64,000 nucleotides of DNA from Mycobacterium sp. BK086 (lineage in GTDB: Bacteria > Actinomycetota > Actinomycetes > Mycobacteriales > Mycobacteriaceae): NCBI GenBank assembly GCA_004362315.1, contig SNWL01000003.1, forward strand, positions 682,001 through 746,000. The letters are read 5' to 3'. The position numbers were made by a program, and so were the translations under genes. Positions 29,824 to 39,385 of the stretch are shown here, in pieces (within the stretch, counting starts at the first letter, position 1; each line of letters opens with the position of its first letter). The notes under the pieces were generated by a model. That model was not told the DNA's origin, searched no databases, and was given only the letters and a program-made list of their open reading frames with translations.

Positions 29824-30939
29824 ATGCGTGTCGGTATCCCGACCGAGATCAAGAACAACGAGTACCGCGTCGCCATCACCCCGGCCGGCGTGTCCGAGCT
29901 GGTCCGCCGTGGCCATGAGGTGATGGTCCAGGCCGGTGCCGGCGAGGGATCCGCCCTCCACGACGCCGACTTCAAAGCCGCCGGCGCCCAGATCATCAAC
30001 ACCGCCGATCAGGTGTGGGCCGAAGCCGACCTCCTGCTGAAGGTCAAGGAGCCCATCGAGGCCGAATATTCGCGCATGCGCGAGGGCCAGACCCTGTTCA
30101 CCTACCTGCACCTGGCCGCTTCGCGTCCGTGCACCGACGCCCTGCTGGCGTCGGGCACCACGTCGATCGCCTACGAGACCGTGCAGACCGCCGATGGCGC
30201 ACTGCCGCTGCTGGCCCCGATGAGTGAGGTCGCCGGGCGGCTCGCCGCTCAGGTCGGCGCCTATCACCTGATGCGCACCCAGGGTGGTCGCGGTGTGCTG
30301 ATGGGTGGCGTCCCCGGCGTCGCCCCGGCCAAGGTCGTGGTGATCGGCGGTGGGATGGCCGGCGACAACGCCGCCGCAGTCGCCTGGGGTATGGGCGCGC
30401 ACGTCACGGTGTTCGACCTCAACGTCAACATCCTGCGCAAGATCGACGCCGAGTACTGCGGCGCGATCGAGACCCGTTACTCCTCGCAGCTCGACCTCGA
30501 GGACGCCGTCAAGCAGGCCGATCTGGTCATCGGCGCGGTGCTGGTGCCGGGTGCCAAGGCGCCCAAGCTGGTCACCAATGCGACTGTGGCACAGATGAAG
30601 CCAGGCGCGGTGCTGGTCGACATCGCGATCGACCAGGGTGGTTGCTTCGAGGATTCCAAGCCCACCACGCACGACAACCCGACGTTCAATGTCCACGACG
30701 CGGTGTTCTACTGCGTGGCCAACATGCCCGGCGCGGTGCCGCGCACGTCGACGTACGCGCTGACCAACGCGACGATGCCCTACGTGCTCAAGCTGGCCGA
30801 CAAGGGCTGGCAGGGCGCCTGCCAGGCCGATGCGGCCCTGGCCAAGGGTCTGTCGACCCATCAGGGCCAGCTGCTCAGCCACGAGGTCGCCCACGACCTG
30901 GATCTGCCCTACACCGATCCGGCCGGCCTACTGGCCTGA
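29824..30939 (+). CDS. ald: L-alanine dehydrogenase
   Basis: The 371-residue enzyme interconverts L-alanine with pyruvate plus ammonia using NAD, and supports alanine use and redox balance at low oxygen. [23 protein letters not shown], the pyruvate-binding [34 protein letters not shown] (NAD-binding Rossmann, about 172-200) and [11 protein letters not shown] are all diagnostic. Length equals that of M. tuberculosis Ald. The ATG at 29824 is chosen over an upstream in-frame ATG at 29758 because the latter lies in the regulatory gap. A hairpin pair follows the stop. Confidence 0.97.
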   Translation: MRVGIPTEIKNNEYRVAITPAGVSELVRRGHEVMVQAGAGEGSALHDADFKAAGAQIINTADQVWAEADLLLKVKEPIEAEYSRMREGQTLFTYLHLAASRPCTDALLASGTTSIAYETVQTADGALPLLAPMSEVAGRLAAQVGAYHLMRTQGGRGVLMGGVPGVAPAKVVVIGGGMAGDNAAAVAWGMGAHVTVFDLNVNILRKIDAEYCGAIETRYSSQLDLEDAVKQADLVIGAVLVPGAKAPKLVTNATVAQMKPGAVLVDIAIDQGGCFEDSKPTTHDNPTFNVHDAVFYCVANMPGAVPRTSTYALTNATMPYVLKLADKGWQGACQADAALAKGLSTHQGQLLSHEVAHDLDLPYTDPAGLLA

Positions 30940-30947
30940 AAACCTTT

Positions 30948-31005
30948 GTGAGCCAACGGCTCACCTGCACACAGCGGACCGGGATAGCTCACTGAGCGTC
31001 CCGGT
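30948..31005. terminator. Two stem-loops between convergent ald and VOC gene (bidirectional terminator)
   Basis: First stem-loop: GTGAGCC-AAC-GGCTCAC (30948-30964), a perfect 7-base stem. Second: ACCGGGA (30978-30984) pairs with TCCCGGT (30999-31005) and encloses a nested GCTC-ACT-GAGC hairpin. Neither has a clear T-run, as is common for actinobacterial terminators. The position nine bases after the ald stop and eleven bases before the end of the opposite gene supports a shared terminator. Confidence 0.65.
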
Positions 31006-31015
31006 TCGTTGGTAT

Positions 31016-31813
31016 TCAGGCCATGTCGGCCGGTGGATGCCCGAGGCAGATCAGCGCGCCCAGCGGATCGCGCAACACCGCGAGCGTGCCGTACGGGGTC
31101 TCCTCGCCGGGCATCAGGATCTCCGCACCGAGCGCTTCGGCCTGTTTGACCGTCGCGGCCACATCGTCGACCATGATGTACACCTGCCAGAACGACGGCA
31201 CCTCGGCGGGAAAGAGCTTGGCCGCGTCCATGATTCCCGAATACGCGCTCTCCCCGGCGAAGACCTGTCCGTAGCGGTCGGGGCCGACGGCATCCGGGTC
31301 CCCCCCGGTGCCGATCTCGTCGATGCGGGCACCGAGCACCGTCCGGTAGAACGCCAGCGATGCGTCGTAGTCCTTGCTCTGGCATTCGAACCAGTACGGC
31401 GTGCCGTGCTCACCCCACTCGGTGAAACCGGGATGAGTTCCCGGCTGCCAGAAGCCGATAACCGCGCCGGCCGGGTCGACGACGACCATCATCGACCCCA
31501 GATCGCCGACCGGCATCGGCGGCACCATCACCGACGCGCCCGCCGCTTCGGCCGCCGCGACCGTGGCGGCGCCGTCGGCGGTATGCAGATACACCGACCA
31601 GATGTTCGCCGGACCGTCGCCCATCGGCGGGATCAGACCGGCGACCCGCTTACCGTTGCGGGTGAAGTTCTGGTAGCCGCCGAACTCCGGGTTCGCGGGC
31701 CCCTCGAGCGTCCAGCCGAAGATCTCGCCGTAGAACTCCGCGGCGCGGGCGGGATCGCTGCTCATCAGGTCGAACCAGATGGGCGCCCCGATCGGGGCGG
31801 TGTACTCACTCAC
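31016..31813 (-). CDS. Two-domain VOC (glyoxalase-like) family protein
   Basis: This 265-residue protein has two tandem vicinal-oxygen-chelate modules. The first starts IWFDLMSSDPARAAEFYGEIFGW and the second PYWFECQSKDYDASLAFYRTVLGA, about residues 1-122 and 128-260. It resembles the mycobacterial CFP30B/TB27.3 group (Rv0577-like). The catalytic activity is unknown. The GTG at 31813 follows a good GAAAGGA ribosome site; 19 additional in-frame codons upstream lack one. Confidence 0.82.
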   Translation of the reverse strand: MSEYTAPIGAPIWFDLMSSDPARAAEFYGEIFGWTLEGPANPEFGGYQNFTRNGKRVAGLIPPMGDGPANIWSVYLHTADGAATVAAAEAAGASVMVPPMPVGDLGSMMVVVDPAGAVIGFWQPGTHPGFTEWGEHGTPYWFECQSKDYDASLAFYRTVLGARIDEIGTGGDPDAVGPDRYGQVFAGESAYSGIMDAAKLFPAEVPSFWQVYIMVDDVAATVKQAEALGAEILMPGEETPYGTLAVLRDPLGALICLGHPPADMA

Positions 31814-31890
31814 GATGAATCCTTTCGGCGGTTCTTCGGTGTCCTCAGTACTGACATTCCCATTCCCCAAAACTCATCGGCCCGCGCCGG

Positions 31891-32277
31891 TCAGTCGAAG
31901 AGATCACCGTCGACGTAGAACCAGCGGCGCGCCCGCACGGCGAACCGGGACCGCTCATGCAGCGTGCCCCTTTCTCGGCCGTCCCGGTAGTGCGCCCGGA
32001 ATTCGACTTCGCCGTGCTCGTCGCCCGCCTCGCCGTCGACGGTGTCGAGGATCTGCAGACCGGTCCAGATCAACTCACCGGGTGACAGCGCCTCGGGCCG
32101 GGTGCGCGGATGCCAGGTCTGCCACACGTAGTCGAGATCGCCGACGGCGTAGGCGCTATAGCGGGACCGCATCAGCTCTTCCGCGGTGGCGGCCTGCCGT
32201 TCGCCTTGGTGCAGTGGCAGGCAACAGCGACCGAACGGCTCACCCGATCCGCAGGGGCACGCGTCGGTCGCTTGCAC
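31891..32277 (-). CDS. YchJ/UPF0225 family protein with SEC-C motif
   Basis: The 128-residue protein starts (GTG) with a SEC-C-type zinc motif ACPCGSGEPFGRCCLPLH and continues with the YchJ-type NTF2-like middle domain (AEELMRSRYSAYAVGDLDYVWQTWHP). No defined function is known. It is probably cotranscribed with the beta-lactamase gene six bases upstream. Confidence 0.87.
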   Translation of the reverse strand: MQATDACPCGSGEPFGRCCLPLHQGERQAATAEELMRSRYSAYAVGDLDYVWQTWHPRTRPEALSPGELIWTGLQILDTVDGEAGDEHGEVEFRAHYRDGRERGTLHERSRFAVRARRWFYVDGDLFD

Positions 32278-32283
32278 CGTCGG

Positions 32284-33195
32284 CTAGCTCTTGCCGAGCA
32301 GGACCGGGAGCGCCAGCGTCGCCACTTCCCCGACGAGGTCGCGCAGCGCGGGCGTGTTCGCGTCACTGGACTGCGTGCGGGTCATGATCGCCAGCAGCAG
32401 GCGTTCACCGCTGGGCCCGAACGCGATTCCGACGTCGTTGGTGCTGGCGAAGTCACCGCTGCCGGTCTTGTCCGCGGTGGTCCAGCCAGGCGGCAAGCCC
32501 GCCCGCATGCTGGACGTGGTGTTGGCGCGCATCCAGTCTTCGAGCTGCGTGCGGTGCGGTTCGTCCAGCACGTCACCGGTGAGCACGGCCAGGATGCCGC
32601 CGCCCAACGCCCGCGGGGTGCTGGTGTCCCGCGGATCGCCGGGCAGGGCCGAATTCAGTTCGGTTTCCCAGCGATCCAGCCGGGTGGTCTGGTCGCCGAT
32701 GGACCGCGCGAACGCGGTGATCGCCGGCGGTCCGCCGATCACCCGCAGCAAGAGGTTGGCCGCGGTGTTGTCGCTGACCTGCAACGCCGCGGCACACAGA
32801 TCCGAAAGTGCCATCGGCTTACCGACATTGGGCTCGGTGCGCGGAGAATTGGGCCGCAGCAGCTCCGGATCGACCACCACGGTGTCGATGAGTGCCAGCT
32901 CCCCGGCCTGGGCCTTCTGCAGAACCCGCGCCGAGAGGTAGGCCTTGAACGTCGAGCACATCGCAAACGGGTCGCCGTCGCGGTGCGCCACCACCTGTTT
33001 CGTATCCAGGTTCTGGCCGTACAGACCCACGAATGCGTTGTGCCGCTTCTCCAGTGCCGCGATCCGCTGATCGAGTGGCGGCAGCGGTTCGGCCGGGTCG
33101 CTGAGTGTCGGGTGTGCGGGCGTGGTCGTAGGACTGCATGCGGCAGCCGTCAGCGCCGCACCAACGACGAGGAAGCCCCGGCGCGAAAGGCTCAC
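32284..33195 (-). CDS. Class A beta-lactamase, Tat lipoprotein
   Basis: The 303-residue serine beta-lactamase hydrolyses penicillins and cephalosporins at the cell envelope. The N-terminus MSLSRRGFLVVGAALTAAACSP combines a twin-arginine signal with a lipobox (LTAAAC), so export as a Tat-dependent lipoprotein is expected. The class A set is complete: Ser70-x-x-Lys in MCSTFK, SDN in QVSDNTAAN, the Glu166 segment RWETELN and KTG in ADKTGSGDF. It has SDN where M. tuberculosis BlaC has SDG. M. smegmatis blaS is, to my recollection, also beside ald. The GTG start overlaps the upstream gene's stop by GTGA. Confidence 0.93.
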   Translation of the reverse strand: MSLSRRGFLVVGAALTAAACSPTTTPAHPTLSDPAEPLPPLDQRIAALEKRHNAFVGLYGQNLDTKQVVAHRDGDPFAMCSTFKAYLSARVLQKAQAGELALIDTVVVDPELLRPNSPRTEPNVGKPMALSDLCAAALQVSDNTAANLLLRVIGGPPAITAFARSIGDQTTRLDRWETELNSALPGDPRDTSTPRALGGGILAVLTGDVLDEPHRTQLEDWMRANTTSSMRAGLPPGWTTADKTGSGDFASTNDVGIAFGPSGERLLLAIMTRTQSSDANTPALRDLVGEVATLALPVLLGKS

Positions 33196-34217
33196 CCGAT
33201 CTCCCCAGCCAGGGCCGCGACGATATCGGCGGCGCTGCCACTGCTGGTCCGCCGCCACGACGTGCCCGCCCACAGATTGGTGCCGTGCGGATCGCCCGCG
33301 GCCACCGAGGCTCTGCGCAGCGGACCGGTCATCTGGTTGACCTCCGGATAGCCCAGCGGTGCCACGTCGTCGTAGCGTCTGGTGAAATCGTTGGCCAGTC
33401 CTCGCGCATACCGACCCGAGAATGCCCGCGTCACAACGGTTTCGGTGAACTTCTCGTCAGTCAGCGCAGCCCGGTGGGCCCCGTTGGTACCCGCCTCGTC
33501 GGACAGCAGAAACGCCGTTCCGGCTTGAGCCGCGGCCGCTCCGGCGCCCAGGACCCGCCGGACATCCGCCGCGCCGGCCAGGCCACCCGCGGCGATCACC
33601 GGCACACGGTGGGCCGCGACGATCGCCGCCAGTAGACCGTCCAGTGGTTCGTCACCGGGACGGGCCACCGGATCGAACGTGCCACGATGGCCGCCCGCCT
33701 CCGGGCCTTGCACCACCAGCGCGTCGGTGCCGGCGGACACCGCCGTATTCGCCTCGTCCAGGCTGGTCACCGTCACCGCGGTCAGCACGCCGCGGTCACG
33801 CAGGCGGCCAAGGACTTCCGCGCTCGGGCACCCGAAGGTGAACGAGGCCACCTCCGGCGCGAGATCGGCGACGACATCGAGTTTGGCCTGCCAGGCGTCA
33901 TCGTCAGGACGGGGCTCCGGGACCTCGGCTCCGTACTGTTCGGCCAGCGGTGCCAGTAGTTCGCGATAGCGTTCCAACTCGCCGGGCGTCGCGGCCGACG
34001 GCCCCGGCACAAACAGATTCACCCCGATCGGCGCCGACGTGAGCGCACGCGCCGCGACCACGATCTCGGCGAATTTCTCGGCGCTCAGATAGCCTGCCGC
34101 CACGAATCCCAGGCCGCCGGCATTGGATACCGCCGCCGCCAGTGCGGGAGTGCTCGGACCTCCTGCCATTGGTGCACCGAGAATGGGTACCGCCAAATCC
34201 TGCAGGCCGAAGGTCAC
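33192..34217 (-). CDS. Nitronate monooxygenase family protein, Rv2781c-like
   Basis: This 341-residue FMN-dependent TIM-barrel enzyme has the N-terminal GAPMAGGPSTPALAAAVSNAGGLGFVAAGYL, the FMN/catalytic segment VVQGPEAGGHRG with the conserved His (near 170), and PVIAAGGLAGAADVRRVLGAGA. Family enzymes oxidise nitronates such as propionate-3-nitronate. It is coupled (GTGA) to the beta-lactamase gene and lies two bases after pepR ends, so pepR through YchJ may be one transcription unit. Confidence 0.9.
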   Translation of the reverse strand: MTFGLQDLAVPILGAPMAGGPSTPALAAAVSNAGGLGFVAAGYLSAEKFAEIVVAARALTSAPIGVNLFVPGPSAATPGELERYRELLAPLAEQYGAEVPEPRPDDDAWQAKLDVVADLAPEVASFTFGCPSAEVLGRLRDRGVLTAVTVTSLDEANTAVSAGTDALVVQGPEAGGHRGTFDPVARPGDEPLDGLLAAIVAAHRVPVIAAGGLAGAADVRRVLGAGAAAAQAGTAFLLSDEAGTNGAHRAALTDEKFTETVVTRAFSGRYARGLANDFTRRYDDVAPLGYPEVNQMTGPLRRASVAAGDPHGTNLWAGTSWRRTSSGSAADIVAALAGEIG

Positions 34218-34219
34218 GG

Positions 34220-35566
34220 CTAGCTCCTGATCATCCGAAGGGGTTGTGGCAGTGAGCGTTTAGACTTGTGCGGGCCGAGCACGGCGCCGCCGAAGGGTTT
34301 GGTCAGCACCTGGCGGGCGATCGCGTTGACCTCGTCGAGGGTCACCTCGTCGATGCGCTGAAGCGTGGTGGAGATACTGCGGTATTCACCGTAGTTCAGC
34401 TCGCTGCGGCCCAGCCGGTGCATCCGCGACGCCGAATCCTCGAGGCCGAGCACCAGGCCGCCCCGGATCGAGCCCTTGGCGATGCGGCATTCCGCTTCGG
34501 TGATGCCGTCGCGTGCCACATCGTCGAGCACTTCGGTGGTCAATCGCACCACCTCGTCGAAGCGCTCGGGAAGGCACGCCGCATATACCGACAATGCCCC
34601 GGTGTCGGAGAACGTGTCAACCGACGAGAACACCGAGTACGCGAGGCCTCGGCTTTCCCGAATCTGTTGGAAAAGACGCGAACTGAGGCCACCGCCCAGT
34701 GCGGTGTTGAGCACCGAGAGAGCCCAGCGGTGCGGCCAGTGCCGCCCGGGAATCCGCACGCCCAGCGACAGATGGGTCTGCTCGGAGTCGCGGTTGATCA
34801 GCGCCAGCGTGGGCGAGCTGGTCAGTCGGCCGGTGCCCTTGCGGGGCGGCTGCGGGGTCCGGCCCTTCTGCAGGCGACCCGCAAAGTGCTTGCGCACCAG
34901 CCTGACCACCTCATCGTGCTCGATGTTTCCAGCCACCGCCACGACCATGCGCTCCGGGGTGTAGCGACGGACGTGGAACGAATGCAGTTGCGCACGGGTC
35001 ATGTCGGAGACCGACTCGACGCTCCCGATCACCGGTCGCCCGACGGGATGGTCGCCGAACATGGCGGTCAGGAAGACATCTCCGAGAGTGTCTTCGGGAT
35101 CGTCGTCGCGCATCGCGATCTCTTCGAGGACCACGTCGCGTTCCAGTTCGACGTCATGCGCCGCGCACACGCCGTTGAGCACCACGTCGGAGACCATGTC
35201 GACGGCGAGCTCCAAGTCGTCGTCGAGCACGTGCGCGTAGTAGCAGGTGTGTTCCTTGGCGGTGAACGCGTTCAGCTCACCACCGACGGCGTCGATGGAT
35301 TGCGCGATCTCGACCGCGGTACGGGTCGGGGTCGCCTTGAACAACAGATGTTCCAAGAAGTGCGCGGCGCCGGCCACGGTCGGGCCCTCGTCACGGGAGC
35401 CGACATTGACCCAGACACCGACCGAGGCCGAACGCACCGACGGCACGAACTCGGTGACGACCCGCAGGCCGCCGGGAAGTACGGTGCGCCGCACCGCAAC
35501 CGGCGCCTCGCTGGGGAGGCGCCGGCTACGGCGAAGTGAGGGGTTAGGCGCCGGCGGTCGCGGCAT
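34220..35566 (-). CDS. pepR: M16 family zinc metallopeptidase PepR
   Basis: The 448-residue pitrilysin/processing-peptidase-like protein has the inverted zinc motif HFLEH ([11 protein letters not shown], near residue 65), the distal Glu in [11 protein letters not shown], and the C-terminal half with [22 protein letters not shown]. It is known downstream of pnp in mycobacteria (Rv2782c). The frame stays open inside pnp; ATGs at 35566 or 35572 give a start close to the M. tuberculosis protein. The gene overlaps the pnp 3' end by about 23 bases. Confidence 0.92.
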   Translation of the reverse strand: MPRPPAPNPSLRRSRRLPSEAPVAVRRTVLPGGLRVVTEFVPSVRSASVGVWVNVGSRDEGPTVAGAAHFLEHLLFKATPTRTAVEIAQSIDAVGGELNAFTAKEHTCYYAHVLDDDLELAVDMVSDVVLNGVCAAHDVELERDVVLEEIAMRDDDPEDTLGDVFLTAMFGDHPVGRPVIGSVESVSDMTRAQLHSFHVRRYTPERMVVAVAGNIEHDEVVRLVRKHFAGRLQKGRTPQPPRKGTGRLTSSPTLALINRDSEQTHLSLGVRIPGRHWPHRWALSVLNTALGGGLSSRLFQQIRESRGLAYSVFSSVDTFSDTGALSVYAACLPERFDEVVRLTTEVLDDVARDGITEAECRIAKGSIRGGLVLGLEDSASRMHRLGRSELNYGEYRSISTTLQRIDEVTLDEVNAIARQVLTKPFGGAVLGPHKSKRSLPQPLRMIRS

Positions 35567-37802
35567 CGGCATCAACAGGAGCCGGTGCATCGTCGGGCGC
35601 GGCTGCCCCTTCCTCGTCCACCAGGACCAGAGAGATCTTGCCGCGGTTGTCGATGTCGGCAATCTCCACACGGAGCTTGTCGCCGACCTTGACCACGTCC
35701 TCGACCTTGTTGATCCGCTTGCCGCGGCCCAGCTTCGAGATGTGCACCAGGCCGTCACGTCCGGGCAGCAGCGAGACGAAGGCACCGAAGTCGGTGGTCT
35801 TCACCACGGTGCCGAGGAACCGCTCGCCGGTCTTGGGCAGCTGCGGGTTGGCGATCGCGTTGATCCGGTCGATGGCCGCCTGCGCCGACGGGCCGTCGGT
35901 GGCACCAACGAACACCGTGCCGTCGTCCTCGATCGAGATCGAGGCGCCGGTCTCCTCGGTGATCGAGTTGATCATCTTGCCCTTGGGGCCGATGATCTCG
36001 CCGATCTTGTCCACCGGCACCTTGATGGCGGTGACCCGAGGCGCGTACGGGCTCATCTCGTCGGGCGCGTCGATGGCCTCGGCCATCACCTCGAGGATGG
36101 TCAGGCGCGCGTCCTTGGCCTGCGCCAGCGCACCGGCCAGCACCTGCGACGGAATACCGTCGAGCTTGGTGTCCAGCTGCAGGGCGGTGACGAAGTCCTT
36201 GGTGCCCGCGCACTTGAAGTCCATGTCGCCGAAGGCATCTTCGGCGCCGAGGATATCGGTCAGCGTGACGAAGCGACGCTCGGTCTTGCCGTCGACCTCG
36301 ACATCGTCGGACACCAGACCCATCGCGATACCGGCGACCGGGGCCTTCAGCGGCACACCGGCGTTCAGCAGCGACAGGGTGGACGCACACACCGAGCCCA
36401 TCGAGGTGGAACCGTTGGAGCCCAACGCTTCCGACACCTGGCGGATGGCGTACGGGAACTCCTCGACGCTCGGCAGCACCGGCATCAGCGCACGCTCGGC
36501 CAGCGCGCCGTGGCCGATCTCGCGACGCTTGGGCGAACCGACCCGGCCGGTCTCACCGGTCGAATACGGCGGGAAGTTGTAGTGGTGCATGTAGCGCTTG
36601 GAGGTCTCGGGGCCCAGCGAGTCGATCTGCTGAGCCATCTTGACCATGTCCAGCGTGGTGACACCCATGATCTGGGTCTCGCCGCGCTCGAACAGTGCGC
36701 TGCCGTGTGCGCGCGGGATGATCGCGACCTCGGCCGACAGGGCACGGATGTCGGTGACACCGCGGCCGTCGATGCGGAAGTGGTCGGTCAAGATGCGCTG
36801 GCGCACAAGCTTCTTGGTGAGCGAGCGGTAAGCCGCGCCGATTTCCTTCTCACGCCCGGCGAAGGTCTCGCCGAGCTCTCCGAGGACCTCGTTCTTGATC
36901 TCGTCGGTGCGCTCGTCGCGCTCCTGCTTGCCGGCGATGGTGAGCGCCTGCGCCAGCGAGCCGCCGGCCACGTGCGAAACGGCCGCATACACGTCGTCCT
37001 GATAATCCGGGAACAGCGGGTAATCGGCGACCGGCTTGGCGGCCCGCTCGGCCAGCGCCGACTGGGCATCGCACAATGCGGCGATGAACGGCTTGGCGGC
37101 TTCCAGGCCTTCGGCGACGACGGCCTCGGTGGGCGCACCGGCGCCACCGGCGACGAGCTCGATGACGTTGTCGGTGGCCTCGGCCTCGACCATCATGATC
37201 GCGACGTCGTCACCCGCCTTGCGGCCGGCGACGACCATGTCGAACACGGCGCCTTCGAGCTGCTCGACGGTCGGGAAGGCAACCCACTGGCCGTCGATCA
37301 GGGCGACGCGCACGCCGCCGACCGGACCCGAGAACGGCAGACCGGAGATCTGGGTGGAGGCCGACGCGGCGTTGATCGCCAGCACGTCGTAGAGGTCCTT
37401 GGGATCCAGGCTCAGGATCGTGACCACGACCTGAATCTCGTTACGCAGACCCGAGATGAACGTCGGGCGCAGCGGCCGGTCGATCAGGCGGCAGGTCAGG
37501 ATCGCGTCGGTGGACGGTCGGCCCTCGCGACGGAAGAACGAGCCGGGGATCCGGCCCGCGGCGTACATCCGCTCTTCGACGTCGATGGTCAGCGGGAAAA
37601 AGTCGAAATGGTCCTTGGGGCTCTTGCTGGCGGTGGTCGCCGACAGGAGCATGGTCTCGTCGTCGAGGTAGGCGACGACGGAACCGGCGGCCTGCTGAGC
37701 CAGCCGGCCGGTCTCGAAACGAATGGTGCGGGTGCCGAAGCTCCCGTTGTCAATGACGGCGGTCGACTCGAAGACGCCTTCGTCGATTTCAGCTACAGAC
37801 AT
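35544..37802 (-). CDS. pnp: Polyribonucleotide nucleotidyltransferase (PNPase)
   Basis: This 752-residue phosphorolytic 3'-5' exoribonuclease is called gpsI in M. tuberculosis. Two RNase PH domains come first (about 15-230 and 330-560, the second with [10 protein letters not shown] and [14 protein letters not shown]). A KH domain ([12 protein letters not shown] near 605-620) and an S1 domain ([26 protein letters not shown] near 665-690) follow. It degrades mRNA and can add tails. It lies downstream of rpsO across a 315-base gap containing structured sequence, the usual site of pnp autoregulation. Confidence 0.97.
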   Translation of the reverse strand: MSVAEIDEGVFESTAVIDNGSFGTRTIRFETGRLAQQAAGSVVAYLDDETMLLSATTASKSPKDHFDFFPLTIDVEERMYAAGRIPGSFFRREGRPSTDAILTCRLIDRPLRPTFISGLRNEIQVVVTILSLDPKDLYDVLAINAASASTQISGLPFSGPVGGVRVALIDGQWVAFPTVEQLEGAVFDMVVAGRKAGDDVAIMMVEAEATDNVIELVAGGAGAPTEAVVAEGLEAAKPFIAALCDAQSALAERAAKPVADYPLFPDYQDDVYAAVSHVAGGSLAQALTIAGKQERDERTDEIKNEVLGELGETFAGREKEIGAAYRSLTKKLVRQRILTDHFRIDGRGVTDIRALSAEVAIIPRAHGSALFERGETQIMGVTTLDMVKMAQQIDSLGPETSKRYMHHYNFPPYSTGETGRVGSPKRREIGHGALAERALMPVLPSVEEFPYAIRQVSEALGSNGSTSMGSVCASTLSLLNAGVPLKAPVAGIAMGLVSDDVEVDGKTERRFVTLTDILGAEDAFGDMDFKCAGTKDFVTALQLDTKLDGIPSQVLAGALAQAKDARLTILEVMAEAIDAPDEMSPYAPRVTAIKVPVDKIGEIIGPKGKMINSITEETGASISIEDDGTVFVGATDGPSAQAAIDRINAIANPQLPKTGERFLGTVVKTTDFGAFVSLLPGRDGLVHISKLGRGKRINKVEDVVKVGDKLRVEIADIDNRGKISLVLVDEEGAAAPDDAPAPVDADAATAGA

Positions 37803-38117
37803 GGATGTCCGTTCAGCCTTTCTGAGTTCACTGTTCAGCTGTTTTGCGTCGTCACAGATGAACCCAGGTAGACCTGGGCGCTACGAGGCTTGGGCCTGAG
37901 TGCGGCTACGGCCGTCGATCGAAGCGGCCGGGCACTTCCCAAGTTTCTTGAGGCCAAGTTCCTTGGGGCCCGGCAGCCACTACCGAAGACCGCCCGCGCA
38001 GGGAAGCTTCGCTATGACGCGCGGGAACGGGACACGCGGATTGCATGCACCGCACCCGATGTTCGAGCCGGAAAACGGCTCACAACGGCCCCTATGTTAC
38101 ACGGCGTGTTGCGCCGC
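37803..38117 (-). promoter_or_regulatory. rpsO-pnp intergenic leader with several RNA stem-loops
   Basis: No convincing gene is seen in these 315 bases. The region holds CCCAGG-tetraloop-CCTGGG (37863-37878). It also holds an outer stem GCCGGGC (37927-37933) with GCCCGGC (37968-37974), enclosing two small hairpins (37940-37950 and 37954-37966). A 7-base hairpin GCGCCGC/GCGGCGC (38111-38127) carries the rpsO stop codon in its loop, and ACAC-GGC-GTGT (38099-38109) is beside it. In other bacteria pnp mRNA is autoregulated through such a leader; the function here is inference. Confidence 0.55.
37939..37968. repeat. Tandem 15-base repeat in the pnp leader
   Basis: Two adjacent copies, CCAAGTTTCTTGAGG (37939-37953) and CCAAGTTCCTTGGGG (37954-37968), agree at 13 of 15 positions. 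Each folds back on itself (CAAG/CTTG). They sit inside the 7-base outer stem described for the leader, forming a possible three-way junction. Confidence 0.65.
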
Positions 38118-38387
38118 TCAGCGGCGCAGACCCAGCCGCTCGATCAGCGAGCGGTAGCGCGCGACGTCGAGGTCGGCGACGTACTTGAGCAACCGGCGAC
38201 GACGGCCGACCAGCAGCAGCAGACCGCGCCGCGAGTGGTGGTCGTGCTTGTGCTGCTTGAGGTGCTCGGTGAGGTCCGAGATGCGCTTGGTCAGCAGCGC
38301 CACCTGCGCCTCCGGCGAACCGGTGTCGGTCTCGTGCAGACCGTAGGAGCCCAGGATTTCCTTCTTCTGCTCGGCGGTAAGCGCCAC
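38118..38387 (-). CDS. rpsO: 30S ribosomal protein S15
   Basis: The 89-residue protein has the S15 blocks [50 protein letters not shown]-type helices that bind 16S rRNA at the h20-h22 junction. Only a GTG at 38387 gives the normal 89-residue length ([12 protein letters not shown]). TAAAGT at 38466-38471 is a likely -10 on this strand, giving a leader of roughly 70 bases. The TGA stop lies in the loop of a hairpin. Confidence 0.96.
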   Translation of the reverse strand: MALTAEQKKEILGSYGLHETDTGSPEAQVALLTKRISDLTEHLKQHKHDHHSRRGLLLLVGRRRRLLKYVADLDVARYRSLIERLGLRR

Positions 38388-38514
38388 GAAAACATCTCCA
38401 TCAATCGGTACCGCGAATGAAATCAAGTGGGTGGCCACCGCGGACTGCAGCACACCAGGTTGGCAACTTTAGCAGCGAACACGCCGCGCACTGAAATCGC
38501 GGCAGGTCAGCACC

Positions 38515-38551
38515 TTGACAACATACAACCAATTGGTTGTATGTTGATGGG
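38515..38551 (+). promoter_or_regulatory. Promoter plus 24-base palindromic operator of the ArsR/SRPBCC operon
   Basis: TTGACA (38515-38520) matches the -35 consensus perfectly, and TATGTT (38540-38545) fits a TANNNT -10. A perfect palindrome with arms ACATACAACC and GGTTGTATGT around AATT (38521-38544) fills the spacer and covers the -10, so bound repressor would block polymerase. The predicted +1, seven bases after the -10, coincides with the GTG start at 38552, implying a leaderless mRNA. Confidence 0.75.
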
Positions 38552-38893
38552 GTGACCGTAGATCAGGAGGACCGGGCGGACGCGTTGTTCCATGCTCTCG
38601 CCGACCGGACCCGGCGCGACATCATGCGTCGGGCGCTGGCCGGGGAGCACTCGGTTTCCGCCCTGGCAGACAAGTACGACATGAGCTTTGCCGCCGTGCA
38701 GAAGCACGTCGTCGTACTCGAGAAGGCCGGCCTGCTCACCAAGCGACGGAACGGTCGCGAGCAGTTGGCCAGCGGTGATGTGACGGCCGTGCGCTCGGTG
38801 GCCGCCATGCTCACCGAGCTGGAGCAGATCTGGCGCGGTCGCATCGCCCGCATCGACGAACTCATCGCCATCGACGAGAAAGAGACTGAATAA
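38552..38893 (+). CDS. ArsR-family winged-helix repressor
   Basis: The 113-residue ArsR/SmtB-fold regulator has LFHALADRTRRDIMRRAL, SVSALADKYDMSFAAVQKHVVVLEKAGLL (recognition helix about residues 40-60) and the wing KRRNGREQL. No metal-binding Cys motif is present, consistent with the group paired with SRPBCC proteins. The GTG at 38552 is chosen over a TTG at 38537 because the latter lies inside the operator/promoter. It probably represses itself and the next gene, which begins right after its TAA (TAAATG). Confidence 0.88.
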   Translation: MTVDQEDRADALFHALADRTRRDIMRRALAGEHSVSALADKYDMSFAAVQKHVVVLEKAGLLTKRRNGREQLASGDVTAVRSVAAMLTELEQIWRGRIARIDELIAIDEKETE

Positions 38894-39379
38894 ATGCCTG
38901 TCACCGACGTCAAGCACGATCTCGAGAACCTGACGCTGACCATCACCGCGGATTTCGCGGCACCGGTGCAGCGGATCTGGCAGGTCTACGCCGACCCGCG
39001 CCAGCTGGAGAAGGTGTGGGGACCGCCGACTCATCCCGCGACGTTCGTCGACCACAGCCTGACCCCCGGCAGCCGCGTCACGTATTACATGACCGGCCCG
39101 GACGGCGAGAAGTACGCCGGCTACTGGGACATCACGGCCGTCGACGAGCCGACCAGCTTCGCGTTCCGCGACGGGTTCGCCGACGCCGATCTGAACCCGA
39201 ATCCCGACATGCCGGTCTCGGAGAACACCTACACCTTCACCGAGCACGACGGCGGCACCCGGGCGGTCTACACGGCCAAATTCGCGTCGGCCGAGGGCCT
39301 TCAGCAGGTGCTGGACATGGGTGTGGTCGAGGGCTCCACGCTGGCGATCAACCAGATCGACGAGCTGATCGCGTCCTGA
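38894..39379 (+). CDS. SRPBCC/AHSA1 domain protein
   Basis: This 161-residue helix-grip START-like protein starts MPVTDVKHDLENLTLTITADFAAPVQRIWQVYADPRQLEKVWGPP, the classic AHSA1 opening, and ends with the long amphipathic helix QQVLDMGVVEGSTLAINQIDELI. Such proteins bind hydrophobic ligands or act as co-chaperone-like factors, and are commonly paired with an ArsR gene as here. The ligand is unknown and may also be the signal that relieves repression. Confidence 0.88.
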   Translation: MPVTDVKHDLENLTLTITADFAAPVQRIWQVYADPRQLEKVWGPPTHPATFVDHSLTPGSRVTYYMTGPDGEKYAGYWDITAVDEPTSFAFRDGFADADLNPNPDMPVSENTYTFTEHDGGTRAVYTAKFASAEGLQQVLDMGVVEGSTLAINQIDELIAS

Positions 39380-39385
39380 GCGTCC

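Noticed and set aside
35247-37871. 874-codon open frame on the plus strand opposite pnp
   Set aside because: It mirrors pnp codon by codon, has no recognisable domain and arises from the GC-rich third positions of the true gene.
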